Notes: generated by a model from the letters alone, not told the origin. A DNA stretch of 64,000 nt from Macrothele yani (GCA_039090855.1 CM077028.1:64981054-65045053); one strand, 5' to 3'; shown: positions 50,606 through 61,819, counted from the stretch's first letter. Translations and numbers: made by a program.

Positions 50606-51056
50606 TTTTTTTTTTGAATTTTTTTTTCGACTGGGGGTTTAACGACCATCGTGAGCACCTCAGTGGGGTATAAGCAGTCGCCCGACCCTAATTTAGGGTC
50701 ACTTGTTCCAGGGAAGGAAGAGATCCAGCGCCGTAAGATAAACCCAACATCCATGCGTTCGCCCCGGTGGCGCAGTAGTCTAAGCGATGGCCTCTGATCA
50801 TTCGTCCGAAAGCGGTCCGGGTTCGAATCCCGGTGAGGCATGGATGTTATGTTTTTCTTACGGCACTAGCTCTTACCCTTCCCTGGAACCAGTGACCCTA
50901 AATTAGGGACGGGCGACTGCCTATAGCCCATTGAGTTGCTCACGGTGGTCGTTAAACCTCCAATAAAAAAAGTCTCACCGGGATTCGAACCCGGACCCAT
51001 CTCGGACGAATGATCAGAAGCCATCGCTGAGACCACTGCGCCGCCGTGACGGCGTT
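50606..51056 (-). mobile_element. SINE (family 1), minus strand, split by another SINE
   Basis: 3' part at 50,606-50,757 (T-run, GTTTAACGACC, CATCCATGC), 5' part at 50,974-51,056 (CTCACCGGGATTCGAACCCG, reversed head). Joined across the intervening SINE they give the continuous family sequence CATCCATGC|CTCACCGGG. Confidence 0.88.
50761..50971 (+). mobile_element. SINE (family 1) inserted within another SINE
   Basis: Complete head (GCCCCGGTGGCGCAGTAGTC), B-box GGGTTCGAATCCC, body and a short A tail; opposite in direction to the SINE it interrupts. Confidence 0.9.
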
Positions 51057-51065
51057 TTTCAGACT

Positions 51066-51266
51066 TAAAGATCGCGATGAGCAGCTCTTAGGGATATATG
51101 TAGTCATTCGTCTCTGATTTGTGGCCACTGGTTCCACGGAGGGGAAAGAGCCGGCGCCACCAGGCAGGCGCAGTTTCCACGTCTCATCTAGGGCTCGAGA
51201 CCGATCGCACCTCGAGCAAACGATCAGAGGTCAGCGCTTCAGACAACTCGGTCACCGGTGCATTGT
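51066..51266 (-). mobile_element. SINE (family 1), degenerate, minus strand
   Basis: Recognisable pieces: GCCACTGGTTCCACGGAGGG, GAGCCGGCGCC, AACGATCAGAGGTCAGCGCT, GGTCACCGGTGC. Strongly diverged. Confidence 0.7.
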
Positions 51267-51644
51267 CAAATTTCTTCCTTCCAGTCTTTTACAGTGTTTA
51301 AATGCTTTCCACATCCGTCCAAATCGTCGTTTTTCATAACACATTAGTGCTCCTATTAACACTTTACGGGAAATACACATACTGGATACCAGTATTAAGG
51401 TTAGAATGGTAAATCACATCTGAACAGAATAATCGCTAGCTAGAACTATGCTATCAAATGAAAGTGATGTCTCCAGTCAGCCAGTGAATCGCTTTTTATG
51501 TTATGTTCGACCATTGTTTCTGTATTTCCCGAGTATACACGGCTGCTGTCTGCTAGAAACTGCGCATATAAGAGGGTGAGTAAAAATGTGTTACACACAG
51601 ATCTAAACGACTCCCAAAAATGTTTTGTTGAAAGCTCCCTTCGC

Positions 51645-51832
51645 CCCTCCGATGGCACTGGGGTTTAATCTCAGGCCTCTGACCGTTCGTCCAAGTGGGC
51701 CCGTGTTCGAATCCCGGATGAGGCATGGGTAGTGTGACTGTCTTGCGGTATTTGCTTTCTCTCTTCCTTAAAACCAATGCCTCCAAATTAGGGACGGACG
51801 GTTATTTATACCACGTTAGAGTTGCCCTCATT
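51645..51832 (+). mobile_element. SINE (family 1), degenerate, plus strand
   Basis: GGCCTCTGACCGTTCGTCC, GTGTTCGAATCCCGGATGAG, then GGCATGGG and CAAATTAGGGACGGACGG. The A-box is damaged and the tail replaced by other sequence including a G-run (51,849-51,860). Confidence 0.78.
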
Positions 51833-52069
51833 GTAGTAATCGAATTTGGGGGGGGGGGGGCGTTGACGTTGTTTTTAGTAGTTCTTCCTTTAGGTTATTA
51901 TGGTGCATGGGGGCGGGTTGGAGAGGTTTATTTAAGAATGTGGAAACCGTAATTTAGGGCTAGCGTAAAATTACTGTTCCCATATCCAAAATTTTTTAAA
52001 ATTAGTGTTTCCAAATCCCGAAACAGTAATTTATGGCTGGCGCATTAAGGGTGGGCCAACTTTAACTAA

Positions 52070-52287
52070 GCCGCCCCGGTGGCGCAGTGGTCTTAGCGAT
52101 GGCCTCTGGTCATTCGTCCGTAAGGGTCCGGTTTCGAATCCCGGTGAGGCATGGATGTTGTGTTTGTCTTACGGCATTGGTTCTCTCCCTTCCCTGGAAC
52201 CAGCGACCCTAAATTAAGGAACGGGCAACTGCTTATAGCCCATTGAGTTGATCCCGGTGGTCGTTAAACCTCCAATAAAAAAATAAT
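52070..52287 (+). mobile_element. SINE (family 1), plus member of an inverted pair
   Basis: Head GCCGCCCCGGTGGCGCAGTG, B-box GGTTTCGAATCCC, body and a short A tail. Directly followed by an inverted copy. Confidence 0.92.
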
Positions 52288-52289
52288 CA

Positions 52290-52463
52290 ATGCGCTATAA
52301 GCAGTCGCCCGTCCCTAATTTAGGGTCACTGGTTCCAGGGAAGGGAGAGAATCAGTGCCGTAAGACAAACGCAACATCCATGCCTCACCGGGATTCGAAC
52401 CCGGACCCTGTTCGGACGAATGATCAGAGGCCATCGCTTAGACCACTGCGCCACCGGGGCGGC
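52290..52463 (-). mobile_element. SINE (family 1), minus member of an inverted pair
   Basis: Lacks the last ~40 bp (no T-run) and ends with the reversed head CCACCGGGGCGGC. With the preceding SINE it forms a ~170-bp inverted repeat with a very short spacer. Confidence 0.92.
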
Positions 52464-52685
52464 TAAAATATTTTGACGTGATTTTAAAACTTTTTTTTTA
52501 GATATTTCAAATAACGTTTTGGCTACAATAATACGTAGACCATTTCAAAAGTTTTGCATACTGTGCAAGCGCTTCTCGTAGGATGATGCAATCGCTGCGC
52601 CAGTTGTGAGTCAGACTTCATTATACAAAGTTGTGTCTATGTTTGCTGGCTAATTTGTTCCTGTTCCGAAAACTTCTGCCTAGAA

Positions 52686-52984
52686 ATGGAGGAAGAAAGA
52701 AAGTAAGTCAGGTCATATCTCGCGTGGTGACCAGCGATCCTGCATTAAAAGTTAAGATAAAAAAAATCCCCTACCAAAATTCATAAAGATTTGTGTTAAG
52801 TTTGTGCGGTTAGTGTAGTGGAGCGTAGCACAGTGTCACGGTGGGCTTCTGGCTTTCGTCAAGGTCGGGAAAGCATCGAAGACCACCCAAAAACGGGCGG
52901 CAATCAAATGCAAAGGACAACACTTCTGTGGTTATCATCAACAGCATTTTGGAAGAAGATCGATGGAAAACATGTGAAAGGACT
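52686..52984 (+). pseudogene. Mariner transposase, N-terminal piece
   Basis: ATG at 52,686 (MEEERK), frameshifted to KIHKDLC, then SVVERSTVSRWASGFRQGRE and ESIEDHPKTG, the HTH and GRP-type linker. The frame continues RWKTCE before the hAT-like terminus. The catalytic part is downstream at 55,995-56,377. Confidence 0.8.
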
Positions 52985-53049
52985 CAGTGGCGGCTCGTGG
53001 CAACTGAAACAGGTGGGGCCAGTAACCAAAGTCAAACAATGAAATTAAA

Positions 53050-53570
53050 AAAAAACTGTCATTATTAGGCCAACTATTGAGACCCCCCCCCAAGATTCCT
53101 TTACTCTGCCTCTGTTTACCCCCTTGACTCACAATAATGCCCAAATAAGGTAGGAATGTGTCAACTATTGTATCGCACACGAAAAACATTTCCTCGGGAT
53201 AGAATGCATAACTATTAACAGAAAAATGTTAAAACTCCTTAAATAAAATTATTACCTTAAAACATATGAGCATTAATTTATGTTAGTTGTGCTTTGTGTT
53301 TCTTCAGATTTCTCAACTGAGGAATAATCACAGGATTAACAGGATAAAAAAATAATAACTCCAAATATATGCAGGGAGGGAAGGAATTTCGTCCCATATA
53401 GAATGAGTACCATACTACCTTTTGCATTATTTGAAAGGTTTAACCCTTTTCTTCTAAAGAACTTGTGAAACCTAAAAACATATATGTACTCATGTGCAAA
53501 TTATACTTACAGGTTTTCTCATTTGTTTATTTATTTTTAACATAGAAAATCATCTTAGTTAAAACTGAAA
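53050..53570. other. Left interior of the hAT-like element
   Basis: A+T-rich, a C-run at 53,081-53,091; no coding sequence recognised. Confidence 0.5.
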
Positions 53571-53573
53571 TTA

Positions 53574-55182
53574 CACTGCTGGCCACCCAAAATGTAACAC
53601 CAAGAAGGACAGATTTACTGGACACATTGTAACATCACAGACACTCGATCACAACACAAAACATTTATTACTTTACACAAAAACATAAACTGGAATACAC
53701 TCCGCTGTACAAACTGAACTTGTTGTCTTAGCCAAAGCTCGGCATGTCCTACTCCTCCAATATCTCTATCGCAACTCCCCACATCACTCACCACACGCTC
53801 AAGTCATTAAATGTCAATGTATCATTCCGCACTTTTGTGCGTGGAAGTTCGTATTTTACAACATAACAGCAGATACAAAGATGAAACGATTGAGCTTACA
53901 GGCCCGTGCGACTTGCGGAACACGCAGACATCAATAGTTCGTGTGGCCCCCATGGCTGGCAATAACGGCCGCTACACGCCGCTGCATCGAACGAAAGAGG
54001 CTTTGGATGTAGGCTTGGGGTATGTCGGTCCAGTCTGCTTCCACATGTTGCCACAGTTCATCAGGCGTAGCCGAGGGTGGTGCTTGCCGGGCCACTCGGT
54101 TGCCGATCAGCGACCAGACGTGTTCGATGGGCGACATATCGGGAGAACAGGCGGGCGACGGTAGCAGTGACACCTGGTGGGCCGTGAAGAATTGTTGCGA
54201 ACCACGTGCGGGCGCGCATTGTCCTGTTGAGACGTGGCCGCTGGCAGGTCAGGTAGTGGCTCCAAAACGCCGGAGACGTAGCGGTGGCTGTTGAGTGTAC
54301 CGGCGATAGGTACCAGAGGGGTGCGGGTGTCATATCCAATTGCGCCCAAACCACAACGCCAGGCGACGGATCGGTATGACGATGCATAATGCAGGCGTCA
54401 TACAGTCTCTCACCGTGGTGCCGCCACACGCCGATTCAACCATCGTGGTGTTGCAGGCAGAAGCGGGATTCGTCAGAGAAGACAACGTCGTGCCACTCCG
54501 TAGTCAAGGTGCGGCGTTCAATGGCCCACTGCAGCCGCATTCGCCGGCGGTGTAACGTCAATGGTAATCAGAGCAATGGGCGCCGTGCGACAAGTCCCCG
54601 CTCCTGCAGACGACGTCGCACGGTACGTGCTGACACGTGTTGTTGCGCAACACACCCTAATTCCTGCGCTAACGTTCGTGATGTGGCGGTGCGAGCCGTC
54701 AATGCCCGCCGTACAAAAGACCGGTCCACTCGTTCGGTGGTGTGCCGCGGCAGCGGCAATCGCTCACGTCGGTCGGTCCGTCCTTCCTGCACCCACTGAA
54801 TCCATACTCGCTTCACTGTGGCTGGACTTCGTCCTACACGGGCGCCGATCTCTCGGTACGATAAACCGCTGTTGTGATAAGCGACTATTCGTCCTCTGTC
54901 GAACGCCAAAACGTGCTGGAATGACTGCCGCATTCTTCAACGAGGCATCAGGAAGCATCTCACGCACAGGTTCGGCAGCATAACACACTTTCACTACTTA
55001 CACCCCGCCTTCTGTGCGCCCTTTTTATAGTGTTTCTCGGTGGTGTGCCGGGCGCAAATAATTTGCACATGTCCTGCAATACTAATCATTTGCATGTCCT
55101 CTGGCGGGCGACGCATGCTGAGAATTTCAGGCTAGTCGGATGCTTCCTTCTTGGTGTTGCATTTTGGGTGACCAGCAGTGTA
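53574..55182 (-). mobile_element. Tc1-like element with TIRs, nested in the hAT-like element
   Basis: Left CACTGCTGGCCACCCAAAAT (53,574) and right inverse CACTGCTGGTCACCCAAAAT (ending 55,182), both followed by GTAACACC/GCAACACC and AAGAAGGA. TA at both ends. GC-richer than its surroundings, a sign that it arrived later and from a different background. Confidence 0.92.
53931..54933 (-). pseudogene. Tc1-like transposase, few lesions
   Basis: ATG at 54,933 (MRQSFQHVLAFDRGRIVAYH), HTH 1 SGLSYREIGARVGRSPATVK, HTH 2 SRTLAQELGCVAQQHVSART, RRRLQERGL. One in-frame stop after RRPLL (54,568), then LQWAIERRTLTTEWHDVVFS and SDESRFCLQHHDGW (first Asp). A shift near 54,340 leads to GAIGYDTRTPLVPI and SQQDNARPHVVRN (second Asp, about 54,225); a second shift gives SPACSPDMSPIEHVWSLIGN (Glu, DD34E) and SMQRRVAAVIASHGGHTNY to the stop at 53,931. 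About 334 codons: one stop and two shifts. Confidence 0.92.
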
Positions 55183-55220
55183 GTTCTGCAAAGCGCTTTG
55201 TAAACTTCATACTCTTGGAA

Positions 55221-55372
55221 ACTCAAATTCTTGGGCTGATAAGCACCGAGTTTTTATAAGTGAAGCTTTTCGACTCAAATTCTTGGGCTGATGAGCATTG
55301 TGTTTTTTTAAGTGAAGCTCAAACTAAAAATTTGGGGGTGATAAGCACTGAGTTTTTTTAAATTAAGCTTTT
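55221..55372. repeat. Three ~50-bp direct repeats
   Basis: Units begin near 55,221, 55,273 and 55,323: ACTCAAATTCTTGGGCTGAT, AAGCACCGAG, T-run, AAGTGAAGCT. Subterminal in the hAT-like element; such repeats often serve transposase binding (family knowledge; inference here). Confidence 0.75.
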
Positions 55373-55379
55373 CTTCCAG

Positions 55380-55985
55380 ATTTAAAGCAAAGAACGGAGA
55401 TTTTAACAAAATATCCACTCCATTCATTGTACTCGACAAGCAAAAAAGTCACGACACAAAGGAACAACTCATCACCGAGAGAGACACACACAGAAAAACA
55501 ACTAAATGAACTTTGCTACGACATTTGAAACCCTCCCGTCACCCTTGAGCTTGGTCGGGGTAAGCTTCTCTGTCAACCCACGGCGTTAAGGAAATGGATA
55601 CTCTCCCGGCCAATCAAATTAGCGCGGGGCCAGATCACAGCTTTTTTGTACACGCGGTTGAGGCTGTGTTGTATGTAGGTCATCATACTGAATGAGACGG
55701 GGAGGAAATCTTCTCCTCTTCGCTTGCGTAGGGATGTTATTGGGGCTTGTTGGAGCTGGCCCTAATAACCTCACACTCTGAACGTGATCTCTTCCTCATT
55801 AGGGAATAGTTTTTCGTTTTTAAAGGAAACATTTCCCTTAGGTAATGGTTTTTGAAGGGAAAAGTTTATCAGCATGTAGTTAAGAGAGAGAATAAGAATC
55901 AATGCAAAAAAATATATATATTTCTAGAAATAGAATTTTTTAGGTGGGGCCCGGCCCCTCTGGCTCCTAATGACGAGCCGCCCCT
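55380..55985. other. Right interior of the hAT-like element
   Basis: No coding sequence recognised. A GC-rich stretch near 55,600-55,760 could be the former promoter end. Confidence 0.45.
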
Positions 55986-55994
55986 GAAGAGACT

Positions 55995-56377
55995 GCATAT
56001 GAAGCAAACATATCTACCGCTTTGGTTTTCAGAACTGCAGTTTTGAGCATGTATGGTTAAAGACGGCCAGACATACTAGAAGCTGGTGTCATCATTTTGC
56101 ACGACAAAGCGAGGCCGTATGTTACCCGTACAGTAAGAGACATTCTGGAAATGTATGGATGGGATATGCTTCCCCACGCGCCATACAGTCCTGACATGAG
56201 CCCACCAGACTATGACTTGTTCCCAAAACTGAAGAAGCCACTCCGCAGGAAAGGATTCATGATGTTTCTGATAATCTGACGCATCAACAATAGGATGTCC
56301 TGACTGGAATACGAGACCTGACCAAACGTTGGGCCGCTGTCATAAAGAAACATGGAGACCACTTCGAATGCCTGTAA
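55995..56377 (+). pseudogene. Mariner transposase, C-terminal piece
   Basis: Resumes AYEANISTALVFRTAVLSMY, stop, RRPDILEAGVIILHDKARPY (second Asp), WDMLPHAPYSPDMSPPDYDL (third Asp, D34D) and FPKLKKPLRRKGF; after further lesions KRWAAVIKKHGDHFEC-like sequence (shifted) ends at TAA 56,377. The middle third, with the first catalytic Asp, is deleted relative to family length. Confidence 0.85.
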
Positions 56378-56459
56378 AAGTATGTTTTAAAATAAATTCG
56401 TTTTTTAAGAGATAACCTACAGTTTGCAAAACTTTTGAAAACTTTTGCTTGCCACTTAC

Positions 56460-57445
56460 ACACCGGAGATTCAATACTCTTTTTGAAGACGTGTTCATGT
56501 CTTTGAAATACAATTTAACGTTCTATGACTGAACGGAGGAAATGTTCCGACTAGTTTTGGCGATTTCTTAATCGAAATTAAGATATTCCTTAATGAAATT
56601 AAAAAGACCATCTGTTTCTAACAGAAAGAACACAACATGAAACCGTTGGCTTATTTTTCTATTTTTGACAAGTGGGCATATTTTCAGTAAGCATTGTATC
56701 TGTGGTTGTTTTTTCAATGTAAGCATTCTTTCAGTGATTCGTGCGCAATCTTTCGGTATAGAGCTTTATTATGGCTTTGCAATAATTACAGGAATCATCA
56801 GAAAAACTTAGTATTCCAAATGAAAGTCTTTCTCCGTGGAATAGCACGTTTTTTGCTTTAATAATTTCCCCTCTGTTTGTTATTCATAAAACACTTTATG
56901 AAATTTAGAAACAGACCTAAATGACTGATACCTGAAAATCCGGAATTGTGTTCTTCTGCATCCGTCTTTTCACTAATTTTGGCCATCGACTGCAGCCGGT
57001 TTGTAGAAGACGAGTTCCTGTAAATCTGATATAGCCATCCAGACCTCATTAATCTTTTGTTGGATGTGCTAGCACCGACATTACGTGATCGAGCACTTCA
57101 TAGGAATTCAAAACTTATTTTAGAGTGATAGTAACGGTTCACTTGCGTGCGGTGTTCTGGGAAAAGCAGTCGTCGTGGTTCGTTCAAGTTTCTTGTTCTC
57201 AGTCATTAATCTCACGGTTCTACTCCAGCGGAATGCTGTTATGGAAACATTAGCGATTTGTAACACTACTGCTCAACACGGAGAAGAAATTCCAACCGAC
57301 CTTTTCGAATGGAGACGGACCCGAGATGAGTGTACGAACAAATTGTCGTGTCCTACTACCTGTCATTCACATCCTCGTCCTTATCACGATTCTTCGAACA
57401 AGAACACAGAACTGCACAGTTCGTGCTCTTGCTACTTTATCACTT
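56460..57445. other. No recognised gene
   Basis: A+T-rich spacer. A 90-codon frame at 57,175-57,447 (Ser/Thr/Cys-rich tail) has no recognisable motif. Confidence 0.45.
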
Positions 57446-57449
57446 GATA

Positions 57450-57512
<63 letters not shown>

Positions 57513-57513
57513 A
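57450..57513. repeat. (TA)n(TG)n microsatellite
   Basis: About 20 TA dinucleotides followed by about 9 TG. Confidence 0.95.
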
Positions 57514-57519
57514 GTGGGA

Positions 57520-58155
57520 AAGTATTTTTAGTAACGAAAAAATGTGTAATAGATTTTGGACATAACTATATGTTTTAAGCCTCAAGGACTGAGGAAGGAT
57601 AATGAACTAGGCTTTTCATTTCTTTAGTGAGTGTATGCTCATTGAGGTGGTGAGAACCTGACGGGTTTCATTACTTCTGTGCAGCGTTTCATGATGCATT
57701 TTAAGAAAGCTAGGAAGTAAAAATTAATTGGAATCTAATATTTGTTATTCAGAGCACGGGGCAAAAACTGCAGTAAGAAAGCTATCGGTAGATCAAATTA
57801 GCCGCGTTCTTATTGTCTCGCATCTTACCATTTCGCCAATTATAGCAACTGAAATTGTCAATAAATTCAATTTTACACGGCTTCTACTTAAAAGGAACAG
57901 AAAAAGAGCTACTTTGCTATGATGGCACTTGTTAAAAAGCAGTGCCTTTTGCTTTCTACACAGCATGTCTTTACATTTGGAAAGGAGAGCTCGGAAACAT
58001 TTTTGGAAAAACGATGTCACTATCAAAAATATTCCAGACCACTGATCAAGGAGCAGATATTCCACGAAAGCAAATTAGTAGTATTTTTAAAACTGCAGAC
58101 TTTCTCTTAATCGCCAGTTTCTTCAAAATTTCTGTGGCTTAATAAACGTTATGAC
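57520..58155. other. No recognised gene
   Basis: Spacer; overlapping short frames on both strands (57,728-58,142) without a motif. Confidence 0.45.
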
Positions 58156-58549
58156 ATACAGTATTGTGCAAAAGTATTGCATCACCTCCACAAACCGTGA
58201 ATTGTTAAGTAACTCTTTTTAAACTGATTAATTTATATAGTTATTTCGTTTATGTGTCATGAGATGCGAAATTTAATGAAGATTTAAAAAATGTCTAAGT
58301 TTTTTCTGTAGCTACTTCTGTTCTTAAGATTTGACATAAAATATGGGGTTTAAAAAACGCATTGAAATTCACGTTAGCTACGTATCAGTTGTTACAGCCA
58401 ATCATAGATATTCTTTTACCTGATTCGCTGCTTTCTAATGCTATTCTAATCCTACTCCAGTCTTTACAAAGATTGACGCAGAGCTACTACATACAGCATT
58501 GTAGTGGTCGCTTCTTGTTGTTATTAGGGTATAATTTGTGTACACTCTC

Positions 58550-59537
58550 GATAATCGTTAAAACTGCGGAATTGTCAACAGCAGACCGAGTAAAAATAGT
58601 TGTTCTGCATGAAGAGGGATATTCTCCAAGGCAAATCGCTGTAAGCAGTCTACAGTTATTAGGCTACTGAAGAAAGTAAAAGACAGTGTTGATATTAAAA
58701 ATATGCGTCGCAGTGGAAGGCCCAGATCCACTACAACCACGCGGGACAGAGTGTTTAGGAAGATAAGCTTGGCAGACATGAGCCTCAAATCACCTGAATT
58801 GCTTCAAAGATGGTCTAAAAGTGACTGATGTTACTGTTAGTACATATACTGCTACACTATGACTTACATGGCTACAAAAGCAGGCGAAAGTCATTGTTAA
58901 CTGGAAATCAAAGACGGTGTAGACTTCAGTGGGCGAAACAGGATGTCTCGTGTCAACCAAGCAATGGGGAAAAGGTTCTTTTCCGTGATGAATCAGAATT
59001 TGGTCTTAATGGGAATCAGAATAGTGCCAATGTAAGGAGATTTAAGCATGAAGAATTCCATCCAAGTTGCTTAGTGACTGCTGTAAAGCATACGGTGAAG
59101 GCCATGGTTTGGAGCTGCATGTGGGCGCATGGCGTTAGGAGCCTCCATATTGTCAATGGTACGGTAAATGCCCAGAAATATCTCTGGATATTAGAAAACA
59201 AGATAGTATAATCATTTAGAAGACTTTATGGCGGTCATTTTATTTTCACGATGACAATGCTCCCTGTCATAAAAAAGTGGTTTCAGGAAAAAATTGTTCA
59301 GCATCTTGATCGGCCACCACAGTCAACGGACTTAAACCCGATCAAAAATTTGTGGTTCAAAGAGTCGTATGAACTATAAAAAAAGAAGCCAACAACCAAA
59401 ATTCTGCTCATTCAAAATACAGTTCAAATTTGGAATCGCATTGTTCAAACCAATTTTTTTTGCAAAACTTTGTTCACAGTATGCAAGCAAGATACAAAGC
59501 TGTGATTAAAGCTAAAGGCTGGGCAACAAAATATTAG
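58550..59537 (+). pseudogene. Tc1-like transposase pseudogene (element F)
   Basis: Starts near KTAELSTADRVKIVVLHEEG (no ATG in frame), SPRQIA (HTH), then stops and shifts; RRLQWAKQD (about 58,915), LFRDESEFGLNGNQ (about 58,980; first Asp), FHPSCLVTAVKHTVKAMVWS, HIVNGTVNAQKYLWIL, FHDDNAPCHKK (second Asp, about 59,246), LNPIKNLW (Glu position mutated to Lys in a shifted frame) and AVIKAKGWATKY to TAG 59,537. Better preserved centrally than element D. Confidence 0.87.
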
Positions 59538-59656
59538 GTACATTTTATAGTTTTGCTTCATTATATTTCTGAATTTAAAAGTTATTTCATTCTTTATGAA
59601 TTACAAAAAACGATTTATTGCTGTAAACTTAAATATTGGATAAATGATCCTTTTTT

Positions 59657-60048
59657 ACGCTTTCCAACCGTAGCTTGAAGAAGCGTATATGCTCCAGTTT
59701 TGTCCGTCCGCCCGTGAGCACGATAACACGCGTAAAAATGGTTCGATTTCGATGAAATTTTAGTATGTGGTAGGGGACCACATGGGAAAGAACCCTATTG
59801 AAATTGGGCGAAATGGGGTCAAAGGTCAGGACACAGGAGCGAGATTTCTTCCACAGCCATTATCCTCATAACTTGATTAAAAATGCTTCCATTGTGATTA
59901 AACTTTACTGTGTTGTTCCAGGGGTATACTGAACCGGTTTCGTTGAATATCATTGAAGTGGGGTCAAAGGTCAGGGCACAGGATCGAGATTTATTCCACA
60001 GCCATTATCCTCATACAGTAACTTGAGTAATGATATGTTGGAAAGCGT
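59657..60048. mobile_element. Small TIR element inserted in Tc1 element F
   Basis: Bounded by perfect 12-bp inverted repeats ACGCTTTCCAAC (59,657-59,668) and GTTGGAAAGCGT (60,037-60,048). Element D lacks this segment. Inside is an imperfect tandem duplication (GGGGTCAAAGGTCAGGACAC / GGGGTCAAAGGTCAGGGCAC; CCACAGCCATTATCCTCATA twice). About 37 further extra bases lie right of the terminus, so the exact insert limit is unclear. Confidence 0.65.
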
Positions 60049-60299
60049 ATCATAGTCAATGCATTGCATGATTTTGCTAACTTGTCATAATAATTTCGAC
60101 TTGGTCCTGTTATTTATAAAGCATCTGAAGTATTAAAGTAGCTACAGAAAAAAAATAAGACATTTTTGAAATCTCCATTAAATCTCGCGTCTAATGACAT
60201 AAAAATGATGAAATAACTAATTATTTAGTTAAACAAAGAGTTAAACTTAAAAATTCACAGGTTTTGCAGGTGATGCAATACCTTTGCACAGCACTGTAT

Positions 60300-60862
60300 G
60301 ATCTAATTTAACTATCATTTTCAGTTTCTTTCTTTATGTTAATTTTAAGTTCATTCTCTTTAAGCGTTTCACCCTTACCGTTATAATTTTTTCACTCACT
60401 GAATGTTATGTAGCAACAGTTTTGAGGTCAGATTGAATGACTTGTGTATGTTTAACAAGATAAGAACAATCTATATAATGTATGGAGCGAGGAGCGAAGA
60501 GTATGGTGAGGGTAGATTAGTGTAGCTCTGGGTGTACTTGTTAAATGAGATATGCGATTGCTGATAAAGATTATTTTGCGACCGAGGTACTTGGAACCTA
60601 AAATAACAGAGGTTCAGTTGTTGAAGTATGTTGAAGTGTCCCGCTGTGATTATCTTTTGATGAGTTGTTAAACTAAAGTGTCTTGAAGCTCTTAGAATAG
60701 ACCTTTTATTCGCAAGTGATTAAAAAACTTTTCTCTTCTGGTCGTTAGAAAGCTTAATATTTCTCATTTTCTAAGTAAGGATTTTGTGCTAGCTATCCGA
60801 AGCATAACATTAAGGAGCTCCAGTGTTACATGAGCCTCCGACAGTACGATAGGTGATGCATA
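60300..60862. other. No recognised feature
   Basis: A+T-rich spacer. Confidence 0.5.
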
Positions 60863-60865
60863 AGT

Positions 60866-61818
60866 GAATCTTATATATAAAACACAAAACGTCTGTTTGT
60901 CTGAAGCAGCAAAAACTCTCGAACGCCGAACTGTGGCATCGTGAAATTTTCATAGCTTATTAATACTGGAATTTCTAGGTCAACGCAAATATTTTAAGAT
61001 ATCTACGTTGTTTCGTTCGCGAGTTATGAATTAATTAATTAGCTAATCAATGAAGTCATCGTCGTTTGCTACGTCATCCTGTTCCAAATCTGAAAGCACG
61101 TGACTGCATTCATCGCCCGGCACATCCACAGGTGTTTCTATTCTTTGAGAACTGTGCATGAAAAAATGCAAAAAACGAACTTAGCGAAATCTTAAAGAAA
61201 CGGGCTGAAATTTTTATCAACACCATGAATTGGTATTAAGAGTTGTCCCTCAAAATGTCAATGGAATCGGGTCAAAACTTTTTAAAATAGGCATGGAATT
61301 TTTAATTCATCGGTAAGCAGAAATATATACGCAGAAACGGTTAATAACATTTTGACGGCTGATTTAAAGTTATTTACCGATTCAGGCGAAATTTGGAGGT
61401 CATGTTCCTATTAACGATTTATGGAGTTCATTAACATTTCAGATAGTTTCATAAAATATCCACAAAGATACGATTTTAACTTTTTTATCCGAGATTCGCC
61501 CCTCAAAGACTTCTGAAACTGAAAGCACGTGAGGCATTTGAGGCTTCTCACATGAACAGCTGTATGTTAGAATGTCAAGAGTAAAGGATTCAACAAAATT
61601 ATATATTGTCGCCGATGAAGGAGAAACCAAAAATGTTGTGTACGGCCAAGTGCTGAAATAATCACACTCTGAATGAATAATTTGTAATGACCGAATTTGT
61701 GAAATCAGCTTTTTTCTTTCTTGCAAGGATTAATTTTTTCCTGATTTTTTTCAGTGACATACAAGGGAATATGAAATTAATAAGCCTAAATCTCGGGCAA
61801 AGCCGGGTAGTAAAGCTA
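60866..61818 (+). mobile_element. Non-autonomous Helitron
   Basis: Starts TC after A (TCTTATATATAAAACAC) and ends with a GC hairpin-like GGGCAAAGCCGGGTAG, then AAAGCTAG before T. The first 100 bp (GTCTGTTTGTCTGAAG, CTCTCGAACGCCGAACTG) have the usual arthropod Helitron left-end flavour. It has no Rep/helicase coding sequence; a 95-codon minus-strand frame is noise. Confidence 0.72.
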
Positions 61819-61819
61819 G

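Larger units (their letters stand above)
52985..55986. mobile_element. hAT-like element, host to a Tc1
   Basis: The left end CAGTGGCGGCTCGT (52,985) and right end (55,986; inverse CAGGGGCGGCTCGT) are typical hAT-style short TIRs. Flanking octamers AAAGGACT (52,977-52,984) and AAGAGACT (55,987-55,994) agree at 6/8, fitting an old 8-bp target duplication. No hAT transposase is seen. Three ~50-bp subterminal direct repeats lie at 55,221-55,372. Confidence 0.78.
52537..56455 (+). mobile_element. Mariner element split by a hAT-like insertion
   Basis: Inverted ends share TTCAAAAGTTTTGCA.ACTGT (about 52,542-52,565 and 56,428-56,452). Its transposase is in two pieces either side of a ~3-kb insertion (52,985-55,986), which itself contains a Tc1 element. 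Confidence 0.82.
58159..60296 (+). mobile_element. Tc1-like element F, same family as element D
   Basis: Ends CAGTATTGTGCAAAAGTATT (58,159) and inverse CAGTGCTGTGCAAAGGTATT (60,296), each bounded by TA; the repeat continues through GCATCACCT and AACCGTGAATT. The 3' non-coding region contains a ~0.4-kb secondary insertion not present in element D. Confidence 0.9.

Noticed and set aside
57175..57447. 90-codon frame before a microsatellite
   Set aside because: No recognisable motif; frames of this length are common by chance here.
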